Assembly: GCF_022662195.1 (NCBI RefSeq)
Contig: NZ_JAKMCS010000004.1
Span: forward strand, 124,001 to 188,000
Length of the DNA: 64,000 bases
Direction of reading: 5' to 3'
DNA from: Aestuariivivens insulae
GTDB lineage: Bacteria > Bacteroidota > Bacteroidia > Flavobacteriales > Flavobacteriaceae
Within the stretch, counting starts at the first letter, position 1, and every line of letters starts with the position of its first letter. The position numbers and the translations under genes are program-made. A model generated the notes under the pieces. The model ran no database searches, had not been told where the DNA came from, and was given only the letters and a program-made list of their open reading frames with translations. Shown here piece after piece: positions 8,023 through 16,205 of the stretch.

Positions 8023-10319
8023 AAACAGATTTAGAAAGTTTATACATAGCCCTTTTTACCCTCCTAATACTGTTTTCTTGTAACAATAATCAGGAAGGTG
8101 AAGATTCAGATAAGAATATTGCAGAAGTTTCCGAATCAATAGATAATAAAGTTGCAGATTTATTGGATAGGATGACCCTTGAAGAAAAAATAGGCCAGAT
8201 GAACCAATACAATGGTTTTTGGGATGTCACTGGGCCTACGCCAGAAGCTGGAGATGCAGCTAAGAAGTATGAACATTTAAAAAAGGGCTATGTGGGCTCC
8301 ATGTTAAATGTTACTGGTGTCGATGAGGTTAGGGCCGTACAAAAAATAGCAGTCGAAGAAACCCGTTTGGGCATACCATTAATTATAGGGTTCGATGTTA
8401 TTCATGGATATAAAACCATTAGTCCAATTCCACTTGCAGAAGCAGCCAGTTGGGATTTAGAAGCTATAAAAAAATCGGCGGAGGTTGCAGCTAAAGAAGC
8501 TGCGGCAGCAGGCATTAACTGGACCTTTGCGCCTATGGTGGACATTTCAAGAGATGCCCGTTGGGGGCGAGTTATGGAAGGTGCTGGCGAAGACCCTTTT
8601 CTAGGATCAAAAATTGGTGTAGCAAGGGTTAAAGGGTTTCAAGGCGAAGATTTGTCGTTGCCATCAACCATTGCAGCCTGTGCTAAACACTGGGCAGGAT
8701 ATGGTTTTGCTGAATCAGGAAGAGATTACAATACCGTCGATATTGGCACATCAACATTAAACAATATTGTATTCCCGCCGTTTAAGGCTTGTAGTGAAGT
8801 TGGTGTAAAAACATTTATGAATTCATTCAACGAATTGAACGGCATACCCGCTACAGGTAATGCCTATTTGCAGCGTAATATTTTAAAGGATAAATGGAAG
8901 TTTGATGGTTTTGTAGTTTCCGATTGGGGATCAATAAACGAAATGATAGCCCATGGTTATGCCAGAGATAAAAAACAAGCAGCAGAATTAGCGGCTAAAG
9001 CAGGATCGGATATGGATATGGAGTCTTATGCCTATGTAGATGAATTGGCTAATTTGGTTAGAGAAGGGACGGTTTCAGAATCACTTATAGATGATGCCGT
9101 TACACGTATTTTAAAAGTTAAATTTGAATTGGGTTTATTTGATGAGCCGTATAGGTATTGCGATAAGGAGCGAGAAGAAACAATAATTGGGAGCGAAGAA
9201 ATTCAGGAAACGGTTTTGGATATGGCAAAAAAATCCATAGTACTTCTAAAAAATGAAAACAACATACTGCCACTTAAAAAACAAGGACTGAGAATAGCTT
9301 TAATAGGAGCCTTAGCAAGCGATAAAACCAGCCCCCTTGGAAGCTGGCGCTTGGCAGCCGATGACAGTACGGCCGTTTCAGTTATGGAAGGGATGTTACA
9401 GTACAAGGAAAACAACTTAGAGTATGCAAAAGGAGCCGATGTTGCCTTAGGTGAAACAAGTTTTCCATTTGAAGTTAAAATAAACACTACAGATAAAAGC
9501 GAATTTAAACGTGCGATTGGCATCGCTAAAAATGCAGACGTCGTTGTAATGGTCTTGGGTGAGCATGGTTTCCAGAGTGGAGAAGGTAGAAGTAGAACAT
9601 CATTGGATTTACCAGGGGTACAACAAGCGTTATTAGAGGCAGTATACAAGGTGAATAAAAATATTGTTTTGGTGTTGAACAATGGAAGGCCCTTGGCCAT
9701 TACCTGGGCAGACAAACATATTCCTGCTATTGTAGAAGCTTGGCAGTTGGGAACGCAAAGTGGTAATGCCATTGCACAGGTGTTGTATGGCGATTACAAT
9801 CCGAGTGGTAAGTTGCCTATGACATTTCCAAGAGATGTAGGGCAAGTGCCTATTTATTATAATTATAAGAACACGGGAAGACCTGTAATTCCAGCGCCTA
9901 ACCAAGTATTTTGGTCCCACTATATCGATGAAAGCAATACCCCTTTATATCCATTCGGACACGGGTTAAGTTATACATCGTTTTCTTATAGTAATTTAAG
10001 GACTGAAACACTGTCCCAAAATGAAATTAAGGTTTCTGTAGATGTAAAAAATGTTGGACCTGTAGAAGGCAAGGAAGTTGTACAATTGTATATTGGTGAT
10101 TTGGTAGCAAGTATTACCAGACCCGTTAAAGAGCTGAAGGGTTTTGAAATGGTTGCGTTAGACGCCAATGAGTCTAAAACGGTCACCTTTGTGTTAACAA
10201 ACAAAGAATTAGGATTTTATAATAATGAAGGCGTATTTGTTACGGAACCAGGAGCATTTAAAGTATTTGTTGGCGGAAGCTCAGATACCGTCTTGGAATC
10301 CGGTTTCGAATTAAAATAA
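8019..10319 (+). CDS. Glycoside hydrolase family 3 beta-glucosidase (BglX-like) lipoprotein
   Basis: A 766-residue protein with lipobox LFSC (Cys21). The N-terminal TIM barrel carries LIIGFDVIHGYKTISPIPL, the WTFAPMVDISRDARWGR signature, AACAKHWAGYG and the nucleophile motif FDGFVVSDWGS with Asp302. The alpha/beta sandwich domain follows (SIVLLKNENNILPL, LGEHGFQSGEGRSRTSLDLP), and a fibronectin-III-like domain ends the protein (YPFGHGLSYTSFSYSNL onwards). Enzymes of this build release glucose from beta-linked gluco-oligosaccharides. It overlaps the GH16 gene by four bases, so the two are translationally coupled, and together they would take a beta-glucan to glucose. Lipidation suggests membrane anchoring, in the periplasm or at the surface. 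Confidence 0.94.
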   Translation: MKTDLESLYIALFTLLILFSCNNNQEGEDSDKNIAEVSESIDNKVADLLDRMTLEEKIGQMNQYNGFWDVTGPTPEAGDAAKKYEHLKKGYVGSMLNVTGVDEVRAVQKIAVEETRLGIPLIIGFDVIHGYKTISPIPLAEAASWDLEAIKKSAEVAAKEAAAAGINWTFAPMVDISRDARWGRVMEGAGEDPFLGSKIGVARVKGFQGEDLSLPSTIAACAKHWAGYGFAESGRDYNTVDIGTSTLNNIVFPPFKACSEVGVKTFMNSFNELNGIPATGNAYLQRNILKDKWKFDGFVVSDWGSINEMIAHGYARDKKQAAELAAKAGSDMDMESYAYVDELANLVREGTVSESLIDDAVTRILKVKFELGLFDEPYRYCDKEREETIIGSEEIQETVLDMAKKSIVLLKNENNILPLKKQGLRIALIGALASDKTSPLGSWRLAADDSTAVSVMEGMLQYKENNLEYAKGADVALGETSFPFEVKINTTDKSEFKRAIGIAKNADVVVMVLGEHGFQSGEGRSRTSLDLPGVQQALLEAVYKVNKNIVLVLNNGRPLAITWADKHIPAIVEAWQLGTQSGNAIAQVLYGDYNPSGKLPMTFPRDVGQVPIYYNYKNTGRPVIPAPNQVFWSHYIDESNTPLYPFGHGLSYTSFSYSNLRTETLSQNEIKVSVDVKNVGPVEGKEVVQLYIGDLVASITRPVKELKGFEMVALDANESKTVTFVLTNKELGFYNNEGVFVTEPGAFKVFVGGSSDTVLESGFELK

Positions 10320-10398
10320 ACCGATTACGGATATTCAATAAAAATCCGAAAAGTAATGTGGTACTAGAGTTTAAAATATTTCTTTTCTTTGTGTAAAG

Positions 10399-11097
10399 AT
10401 GTTTTTACACATGTTAGACGATGTTTTAGCAGCGATCCCTTTTGGAATTATATTGGCTTTTACAATTGGCCCAGTTTTTTTCGTCCTATTGGAAACGAGT
10501 GCTACCAAGGGATTTAGAAGTGCTTTAATATTTGATTGTGGTGTAATACTCGCCGATATTCTTTTTATTTTAGTGGCTTTTTTCAGTACCAATAAATTAC
10601 TTGAAAAGATAAAAGACGACCCTAATTTTTTAATATTTGGGGGTGTTTTGCTGGTTGTTTATGGGTTTACCTCTTTCATAAGAACTTCTAAATCTTTTCG
10701 GGAAATTGTTAAGGAATACCATAAAATTGATATCCAAAAAAAGTACGGCAAACTGTTTTTAAAAGGCTTTCTGCTTAATTTTATTAATATAGGAGTACTA
10801 CTGGGTTGGGTTGCTTTTATCGTAATAGCGAATACCATAACAGATTCTACAGAAGGCGTAATAACATTCTTAAGCACCATACTTTTAGTTTATTTTTTAG
10901 TGGATATGGTTAAGATTGTAGTTGCCAAAAAACTAAGGAACAGATTAACTCCGAGACTCATTTTTAAAACAAAAAAAATAATAGCATTGGTGATCCTAGG
11001 CTTTGGGGTATTATTATTGGTCCAAGGGTTTTTTCCAAAGGAAAAAGAACTTATCAAGGAAAAACTGGAACAGATAAAGATCAATCCTATAAAATAA
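10399..11097 (+). CDS. LysE/RhtB-family amino-acid exporter-like membrane protein
   Basis: A 232-residue integral membrane protein with about six hydrophobic segments. The N-terminal IPFGIILAFTIGPVFFVLLE followed by TSATKGFRSALIFDCGVILAD is the LysE-family signature (conserved GP in helix 1, then G-x-R and the D/G-rich second helix). Family members export amino acids or other small metabolites by a proton-coupled mechanism. The substrate cannot be deduced. A start 12 bases later (MLDDVL) is also possible. It is a single gene between the utilisation locus and tRNA-Cys; nothing links it functionally to either side. Confidence 0.85.
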   Translation: MFLHMLDDVLAAIPFGIILAFTIGPVFFVLLETSATKGFRSALIFDCGVILADILFILVAFFSTNKLLEKIKDDPNFLIFGGVLLVVYGFTSFIRTSKSFREIVKEYHKIDIQKKYGKLFLKGFLLNFINIGVLLGWVAFIVIANTITDSTEGVITFLSTILLVYFLVDMVKIVVAKKLRNRLTPRLIFKTKKIIALVILGFGVLLLVQGFFPKEKELIKEKLEQIKINPIK

Positions 11098-11129
11098 AAA
11101 AAGCCTCCAGAATTAACTGAAAGCTTTTG

Positions 11130-11200
11130 AGGCGTCAAGCGGATTCGAACCGCTGTAGAAGGTTTTGCAGACCTCTGCCTAGCCACTCGGCCATGACGCC
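11130..11200 (-). tRNA. tRNA-Cys (anticodon GCA)
   Basis: Read on the minus strand, a full cloverleaf is present: acceptor stem GGCGTCA pairing with TGACGCC, D-arm with GGCCGAGTGGCTAGGC, anticodon loop CTGCAAA (anticodon GCA), T-arm GCGGTTCGAATCCGC. The discriminator base is U (T at 11130), an identity element for tRNA-Cys. CCA is not encoded. Confidence 0.96.
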
Positions 11201-11249
11201 ATTCGAAAAAAAACACATCAAAGTTTGCTTAGATGTATCCTTATTTATT

Positions 11250-11274
11250 TGTCATTCCTGTGACGACAGGAATC
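11250..11274. repeat. Short solo palindrome of the GTCATTCCTG repeat type
   Basis: ATTCCTGT and ACAGGAAT are perfect inverted arms with a four-base loop, inside GTCATTCCTGTGACGACAGG. This matches a common intergenic hairpin repeat type of Flavobacteriaceae, related to the larger copies near 48-51 kb. Confidence 0.6.
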
Positions 11275-11317
11275 TGCTGCAAATGTAAAAAAAAATAAGA
11301 GTTTACAATACTTAAAA

Positions 11318-11680
11318 TTACTTTTTACGTTTTTGAGTCATTTTTACGGTTACTTGTTCTACATCACCACCTATTGGCGGATTAAGCTTACTTACACTAA
11401 CAGAAGCTTTTGTTACCAACTTATCCTCGTTAAAAATACGATCTAAAATACGCCTGCATACGGTTTCAAGTAATTGTGAAGGTTTATTCATTTCTTCTCG
11501 TATAATGCGGTTTAAAAACACATAATCTACAGTGTCCTTTAAATGATCACTTTTAGCCGATGGTTGCAAATTGGCTTTTACCTCCAAATCTACGCGATAA
11601 TCACTCCCAATTTTAGTTTCTTCTTTTAAACAGCCATGGTGGGCAAATACACGAATATTTTCAACTTTTATAATTCCCAT
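11318..11680 (-). CDS. folB: Dihydroneopterin aldolase
   Basis: A 120-residue protein, the normal length for FolB. It converts 7,8-dihydroneopterin to 6-hydroxymethyl-dihydropterin and glycolaldehyde in folate synthesis, in the cytoplasm. Family features are the N-terminal VENIRVFAHHGCLKEET (conserved HHG near residue 14), the DTVDY segment around residues 48-52 and the QLLETVCRRILDRIF stretch with the conserved Glu near residue 72, then KASVSVSKLNPPIGG. The C-terminal tail is basic. It is transcribed away from glnS; the spacer in between holds a long inverted repeat. Confident assignment by motif pattern and length. Confidence 0.92.
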   Translation of the reverse strand: MGIIKVENIRVFAHHGCLKEETKIGSDYRVDLEVKANLQPSAKSDHLKDTVDYVFLNRIIREEMNKPSQLLETVCRRILDRIFNEDKLVTKASVSVSKLNPPIGGDVEQVTVKMTQKRKK

Positions 11681-11696
11681 CTAATCTTATTTAAGT

Positions 11697-11857
11697 CGAA
11701 CTCATTTAGACTTTTTAGGTTGAAGCGAAAATTACCCTTTTTTGTTCATTTGAAGGCTTTTTTGAGTTGCATAGCTGGGCTACAGAAGGAGAAAAAGACA
11801 AAAAATGAACAAAAAAGGGTAATTTTATAGCCAATTGAAAAAGTTTAAATGAGTTCG
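11697..11857. repeat. Long nested inverted repeat (161 bp)
   Basis: Outer arms of 11 bases (CGAACTCATTT at 11697-11707 and its complement at 11847-11857) are perfect. Inner arms of 24 bases at 11728-11751 and 11803-11826 are also perfect complements. The loop is about 51 bases. RNA from either strand would fold strongly. The function is unknown: mobile repeat remnant, transcription barrier or structured leader are options. Confidence 0.85.
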
Positions 11858-11861
11858 TCGG

Positions 11862-11879
11862 CAAAATTACCTAATTTTG
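11862..11879. promoter_or_regulatory. Overlapping divergent -7 boxes
   Basis: TAATTTTG reads rightwards at 11872-11879 and leftwards at 11862-11869. Both fit the Bacteroidota TAnnTTTG -7 consensus. The right one is 195 bases from glnS. The left one would place the inverted repeat in the folB leader. Confidence 0.4.
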
Positions 11880-11881
11880 CT

Positions 11882-12016
11882 CAAAAGTACTTGAGTTTTT
11901 TAATTTGATAATTCAAAAAAAAACAAATTAAAAAATTACATGTACTAATGAAATGGTTACTGAAGTGAAGCTGAATTTTGTATTTAATTAATCACAAAAT
12001 TTAGCTTTTACTGAAG
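11882..12016. repeat. 135-bp non-coding element, copy A (upstream of glnS)
   Basis: Starts CAAAAGTAC and ends CTGAAG. It shares its end blocks and a central block (ACTAA, six to seven variable bases, then TGGTTACTGA, later AATCACAA) with 19466-19599, at nearly equal length. Confidence 0.6.
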
Positions 12017-12074
12017 AAAATAAATTGTTTAATCATAAGAGTTTCCAAGCATTAAGTTTGGATGTTTAGTTTAT

Positions 12075-14072
12075 ATGTCTGAAGAAAGAAAATCCCTTAA
12101 TTTCATAGAGCAAATTATAGAAGACGATTTGGCGAATGGTATGCCAAAAAACAAATTGCGTTTTAGGTTTCCACCAGAACCCAATGGATATTTACATATA
12201 GGACACACCAAGGCCATAGGGATAAGCTTTGGAATGGGGGAAAAGTACAATGCTCCAGTTAATTTACGTTTCGATGATACCAATCCAGCTAAGGAAGAGC
12301 AGGAGTATGTAGATGCAATAAAGCAGGATATTGCTTGGTTAGGGTATCAATGGGACAAAGAACTATATTCTTCAGATTATTTTCAAACCCTTTACGATTG
12401 GGCCATTCAATTAATAAAAGAAGGTAAAGCTTATGTCGATTCACAATCAAGTGAAGCCATGGCCGAGCAAAAAGGAACCCCTACACAACCCGGAGTAGAT
12501 GGCCCATTTAGAAATAGGAGTGCTGCAGAAAATTTAGACTTGTTTGAGCGCATGAAAAATGGCGAGTTCGAAGAAGGCGAGCATATATTGCGTGCTAAAA
12601 TAGACATGCAACACCCTAATATGCTTATGCGTGACCCCATTATGTACCGTATCTTAAAAAAAGATCATCATAGAACAGGGAGCGATTGGTGTATTTACCC
12701 TATGTACGACTGGACCCATGGCGAGAGCGATTATATTGAGCAAATCTCACATTCGTTATGTTCGTTGGAGTTTAAGCCTCATAGAGAGCTTTACGATTGG
12801 TTCTTGGACCAAGTAGTCGATCCAGACAAATTAAGGCCTAAGCAACGTGAATTTGCACGTTTAAACCTAAGTTATACCATTATGAGTAAACGTAAGCTAC
12901 TTAAATTGGTGGAAGATGGTATTGTTAATGGTTGGGACGACCCTAGAATGCCTACCATTTCAGGATTACGTCGAAGAGGCTATACACCAAATGCCATTAA
13001 AAAGTTTGTGGAGACCGTTGGTGTGGCCAAGCGTGATAATGTTATTGATGTATCGTTGTTGGAATTTTGTGTGCGTGAAGACCTCAATAAAGTAGCACCT
13101 CGGGTGATGGCCGTTTTAAATCCGGTTAAATTAGTAATTACTAATTACCCTGAAGATAAAGTAGAATGGCTAGAAGCAGAAAACAATCCAGAAGATCAAA
13201 ATGCTGGGTATAGAAAAGTGCCCTTCTCCCGCGAATTGTATATTGAAAAGGAAGACTTTAAGGAAGAAGCAGGAAACAAGTTTTTTAGGTTGAAGCTGGG
13301 CGGAGAGGTACGCCTTAAAAATGCTTACATCATCAAAGCTGAAAGCGTAGTAAAAGACAATGAGGGAGATGTAACAGAAATACATTGCACCTATTCCGAA
13401 GATACCTCCCGTAAAGTTAAGGGAACCTTGCATTGGGTGTCTATAGAACATGCAATTAAGGCAGAAGTTAGGGAATACGATAGATTGTTTATGGATGAAG
13501 CTCCAGACAGTCACCAAGACAAGGATTTTATGGAATTTTTAAATCCGAATTCTTTAAAAACTGTTGAAGCTTATGTAGAACCAAGCCTTAAAGAAGCTAA
13601 GAAAGGAGATAGGTTCCAGTTTCAACGTTTGGGGTATTTTAATGTTGATAATGATACTGCTTCAGACCAATTGGTGTTTAACAAAACAGTTGGATTAAGA
13701 GATACTTGGGCCAAACAAAAGGCTAAGCCAAATCAAAATAATACAACACAAAAGCAAAAGCAAGAGCCGCCAAAACGAAAGGCAATTGATGTGATACAGC
13801 AGTTGGGCAAAAAGTACACCAATTTACCCGAAGCCAAGCAGCAAAAGGTTAAGGCCGAGATTCAAGAGTTGGCGAAGAACGTTAGCTATGAAGAATTGGC
13901 TCCTTTATTCAATACGGCAGTAAAGAAAGTAGGAACCCGCATAGCTGTGGCAATTACTTTAGGGGTGCTGTTAGATAATGGATTGTCTAAAAACGAAGAA
14001 ATTTCAGGTTTTGTAACTAAGGCTCTTGAAGATAAAAATGAGTTACTTGTTGCCGAGGTAAAGTCTCTTTAA
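12075..14072 (+). CDS. glnS: Glutaminyl-tRNA synthetase with C-terminal extension
   Basis: A 665-residue class Ic aminoacyl-tRNA synthetase that charges tRNA-Gln. The HIGH signature is seen in PEPNGYLHIGHTKAI (about residues 35-49) and the KMSKS-type loop as IMSKRKLLKLVEDG. The GlnRS-specific VDSQSSE and TRDNP-like segments and the C-terminal beta-barrel part (LGYFNVDNDT, then NKTVGLRDTWAKQ) are present. The canonical enzyme ends near residue 548, as in the E. coli protein. A further ~117 residues follow: a Gln/Lys-rich linker, then a predicted helical segment. Databases call Bacteroidota relatives YqeY-domain fusions, but this tail is short for a full YqeY domain. Start ATG agrees with the family. 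Confidence 0.96.
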   Translation: MSEERKSLNFIEQIIEDDLANGMPKNKLRFRFPPEPNGYLHIGHTKAIGISFGMGEKYNAPVNLRFDDTNPAKEEQEYVDAIKQDIAWLGYQWDKELYSSDYFQTLYDWAIQLIKEGKAYVDSQSSEAMAEQKGTPTQPGVDGPFRNRSAAENLDLFERMKNGEFEEGEHILRAKIDMQHPNMLMRDPIMYRILKKDHHRTGSDWCIYPMYDWTHGESDYIEQISHSLCSLEFKPHRELYDWFLDQVVDPDKLRPKQREFARLNLSYTIMSKRKLLKLVEDGIVNGWDDPRMPTISGLRRRGYTPNAIKKFVETVGVAKRDNVIDVSLLEFCVREDLNKVAPRVMAVLNPVKLVITNYPEDKVEWLEAENNPEDQNAGYRKVPFSRELYIEKEDFKEEAGNKFFRLKLGGEVRLKNAYIIKAESVVKDNEGDVTEIHCTYSEDTSRKVKGTLHWVSIEHAIKAEVREYDRLFMDEAPDSHQDKDFMEFLNPNSLKTVEAYVEPSLKEAKKGDRFQFQRLGYFNVDNDTASDQLVFNKTVGLRDTWAKQKAKPNQNNTTQKQKQEPPKRKAIDVIQQLGKKYTNLPEAKQQKVKAEIQELAKNVSYEELAPLFNTAVKKVGTRIAVAITLGVLLDNGLSKNEEISGFVTKALEDKNELLVAEVKSL

Positions 14073-14104
14073 TGGTGTTGGATTAGTTTACAAAATGTTA
14101 AAAT

Positions 14105-14126
14105 AAAATAAGGTTATTCTTATTTT
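14105..14126 (+). terminator. Possible weak terminator after glnS
   Basis: AAAATAAG and CTTATTTT form a perfect 8-bp stem with a 6-base loop, all A/T-rich, 33 bases after the stop. There is no clean T-run after it, so this is tentative. Confidence 0.3.
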
Positions 14127-14162
14127 AACTATATTTAACTACTAACTAATCTTTATATCATT

Positions 14163-14642
14163 ATGGAAATTAATTTTTTAGCAGTTCTTGTTGCTGCAGT
14201 TTCTGCCCTTGTTGTTGGGTTTATTTGGTACAATCCTAAAGTATTTGGAAATGCATGGATGCAAGCCGCAGACATGACCGAAGAAAAGATGAAAGGCGCC
14301 AATATGGCTAAGATTTTTATTCTGGCTTTTATTTTTGCTTTTTTATTAGCATTAGCTTTGTTGCCAATGACTATTCACCAAATGGGAGCTTTTAGTTTAG
14401 CCCAAGGAGAATTAGGGATGTTACCTTCTTATGACACGTTTATGGCAGATTACGCTAATGAATTTAGAACGTTCAAGCACGGTGCTCTGCATGGTGTTAT
14501 TGGAGGACTTTTTATTGCATTGCCTATTTTAGGTACCAATGCATTATTTGAGCGTAAAAGTGCTAAATATATATTAATTAATAGTGGGTATTGGATAGTT
14601 ACCATGGGTATTATGGGAGCAATTATATGCGGATGGCAATAA
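14163..14642 (+). CDS. DUF1761-family small membrane protein
   Basis: A 159-residue protein with four hydrophobic segments (roughly residues 5-23, 48-68, 108-124, 137-155). The pattern FIWYNPKVFGNAWMQAAD after the first helix and the helix pair separated by a polar HGALHG stretch match DUF1761, a family of four-helix membrane proteins without known function, common in Bacteroidota. It stands alone, closed by a strong terminator. No substrate or pathway can be inferred. Family assignment is by recognition of the N-terminal WYNPKVFG pattern. Confidence 0.8.
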   Translation: MEINFLAVLVAAVSALVVGFIWYNPKVFGNAWMQAADMTEEKMKGANMAKIFILAFIFAFLLALALLPMTIHQMGAFSLAQGELGMLPSYDTFMADYANEFRTFKHGALHGVIGGLFIALPILGTNALFERKSAKYILINSGYWIVTMGIMGAIICGWQ

Positions 14643-14668
14643 CTATTTTGTAAAGTTTTAAAATAAAT

Positions 14669-14702
14669 AAAGACTGAAGCGTTTTAACTTCAGTCTTTTT
14701 TC
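14669..14702 (+). terminator. Rho-independent terminator
   Basis: AAGACTGAAG and CTTCAGTCTT make a perfect 10-bp stem with a 7-base loop, followed by six Ts. It ends 8 bases before the next start codon. Confidence 0.9.
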
Positions 14703-14709
14703 TTGGATA

Positions 14710-15864
14710 TTGAAAACATTTCATATTTATAAATCATATAAGGAACTTCCTTCGTCTTGGGATGATTTGGTAAGCCACGATGTTTTTTTACAAACGACTT
14801 ATCTTGAAGCCTTAGAGCAAGCTACCCCAAGCAATATACATCTTTTTTATATAGGTGTTTTTAATAACGATACACTTGTAGGAGCCGCTATTATACAACG
14901 GGTACAGCTTTATCTTAAAGACATGTTTAGAAAGACTACGGTATCTTGTATCAAGGAGTTCTTTAAAGATCTTGTGTCAAGGGTTTTAAAAGGTAATGTT
15001 TTGGTTGTTGGTAATTTAATGCATACCGGCCAACATGCTATTTACTTTAATGAAAACCAAATTAACCAAACCTACTTTTTCAACGCTATTTTTCAAGGGT
15101 TGGATGTTTTGATAAAGCAAATAAAAGAAACCCACGGTAAAAAAATAAGGGCACTTATTATGAAAGACTTTTTTGTGGGAGATACTATACTTAAGGATAA
15201 AAGGATTTTAAAAACCCATGGATTATATGAAGTTGCTGTTCAGCCCAATATGATTTTACCAGTCCCCGAACATTGGTCTTCAATAGATGATTATATAAAG
15301 GCCTTGCATAAGAAATATAGACACCGGTATAGACGGGCTATAAAGAAATTTGGGGCAATACAAAGTAAGGAATTGGATTTGCACTTCATTGAAGCCAAGT
15401 CAAAAACCCTACACCAACTGTATTTAAACGTCTCTAACAATGCTAAGTTTAATACCTTCATTTTACCTAAAAACCATTTTTATAGCTTAAAGCTAAAATT
15501 GAAAGAAAACTTTAAAGTATTTGGGTATTTTTTAGAGGATGAATTAGTTGGTTTTTACACCCTTATTTTAAATGAACAACATTTAGAGACTTACTTTTTG
15601 GGTTACGATGCAGAGCACCAATACCCTAATCAACTCTACCTAAATATGCTGTATGATATGCTGGAATTTGGTATTGAAAATAGGTTTTCATCCATAGTTT
15701 ATGCAAGAACCGCAATGGCCATAAAGAGCTCGGTAGGAGCGAAGGCTGTACCAATGGTTTTATATATGAAGCATACTAACACAATCATGAACGCCATTTT
15801 AAAACCAATTTTCGCACTAATGAACCCAAAACAGAACTGGGTAGAACGGCATCCATTTAAATAA
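14710..15864 (+). CDS. GNAT/FemAB-like acyltransferase-domain protein
   Basis: A 384-residue protein with no ATG near its N-terminus; TTG at 14710 gives the best start, with LKTFHIYKSYKELPSSWDDL read as Met first. The C-terminal half (about residues 190-350) looks like the GNAT fold of the FemAB/peptidogalycan group: KALHKKYRHRYRRAIKKF, then VFGYFLEDELVGFYTLILN, then LETYFLGYDAEHQYPNQLYL. The N-terminal half resembles the first lobe of these double-GNAT proteins (FLQTTYLEALEQATP). Such proteins transfer amino-acyl or acyl groups, but the donor and acceptor here are unknown. The gene directly abuts a terminator, so its promoter must overlap or precede that hairpin. Substrate unassigned. Confidence 0.65.
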   Translation: MKTFHIYKSYKELPSSWDDLVSHDVFLQTTYLEALEQATPSNIHLFYIGVFNNDTLVGAAIIQRVQLYLKDMFRKTTVSCIKEFFKDLVSRVLKGNVLVVGNLMHTGQHAIYFNENQINQTYFFNAIFQGLDVLIKQIKETHGKKIRALIMKDFFVGDTILKDKRILKTHGLYEVAVQPNMILPVPEHWSSIDDYIKALHKKYRHRYRRAIKKFGAIQSKELDLHFIEAKSKTLHQLYLNVSNNAKFNTFILPKNHFYSLKLKLKENFKVFGYFLEDELVGFYTLILNEQHLETYFLGYDAEHQYPNQLYLNMLYDMLEFGIENRFSSIVYARTAMAIKSSVGAKAVPMVLYMKHTNTIMNAILKPIFALMNPKQNWVERHPFK

Positions 15865-15928
15865 ATTACTGAAAACGAATAGCTTATATAGATGAATTTT
15901 ATTATTTTTAATTGTAAAAGCTTTCGGC

Positions 15929-16147
15929 ATGGACTTAGAAACCAATAAAATATTGAAAGACATTTCGGTTTTGACGCTTAAAATTCAAGAGGATTATCCA
16001 GAGTTGCAAAAGTATCTAGATGAACAAAGAAGCACCCTCCCACACGATGATTTAATTGGCAGCACTTTAGACTTAGATGCGTTGCAAAGCTATAGGGATG
16101 GTTTAAAAGAGCTGATAGACCATTACAAGGAAAATCATATGCATTAA
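15929..16147 (+). CDS. Small conserved-looking protein, unknown function
   Basis: A 72-residue acidic, mostly helical protein (MDLETNKILKDISVLTLKI, then EDYPELQKYLDEQRSTLP and a helix ending HYKENHMH). It has no signal peptide, membrane segment or recognisable domain. A proper ATG start, a 64-base gap to the gene before it and a terminator directly after it support a real gene. Regularly spaced Leu/Ile suggest a helical bundle or dimer. I do not recognise the family; small proteins of this look beside transferases recur in Flavobacteriaceae. Confidence 0.65.
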   Translation: MDLETNKILKDISVLTLKIQEDYPELQKYLDEQRSTLPHDDLIGSTLDLDALQSYRDGLKELIDHYKENHMH

Positions 16148-16150
16148 ATT

Positions 16151-16196
16151 AAAGAGACTGTCTAAAAGCATAAGTTTCAAACAGCCTCTCTTTTGT
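16151..16196. terminator. Terminator, possibly bidirectional
   Basis: Imperfect hairpin: AAAGAGA plus CTGT pair with ACAG plus TCTCTTTT across a ~20-base loop. A T-run follows on the plus strand and an A-run precedes it, so it may also end the convergent SPFH gene. Confidence 0.6.
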
Positions 16197-16205
16197 AGGT
16201 TAAAG

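Larger units (their letters stand above)
11681..12074. other. 394-bp divergent spacer between folB and glnS
   Basis: No gene seen. It contains the long nested inverted repeat at 11697-11857, a back-to-back pair of TAATTTTG boxes at 11862-11879 that could serve both directions, and a 135-bp element at 11882-12016 with a diverged partner beside gltX. Confidence 0.7.

Noticed and set aside
9203-9772. 189-codon open frame on the minus strand inside the GH3 glucosidase gene
   Set aside because: Antisense to a clear gene, with no domain or signal; a by-product of codon use.
11636-11830. 64-codon plus-strand frame over the folB start and the inverted repeat
   Set aside because: Consists of folB antisense plus hairpin DNA; the product is low-complexity and basic.
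11882-12016. T-box riboswitch upstream of glnS
   Set aside because: No T-box sequence, specifier loop or terminator pair is visible, and T-boxes are a Gram-positive feature.
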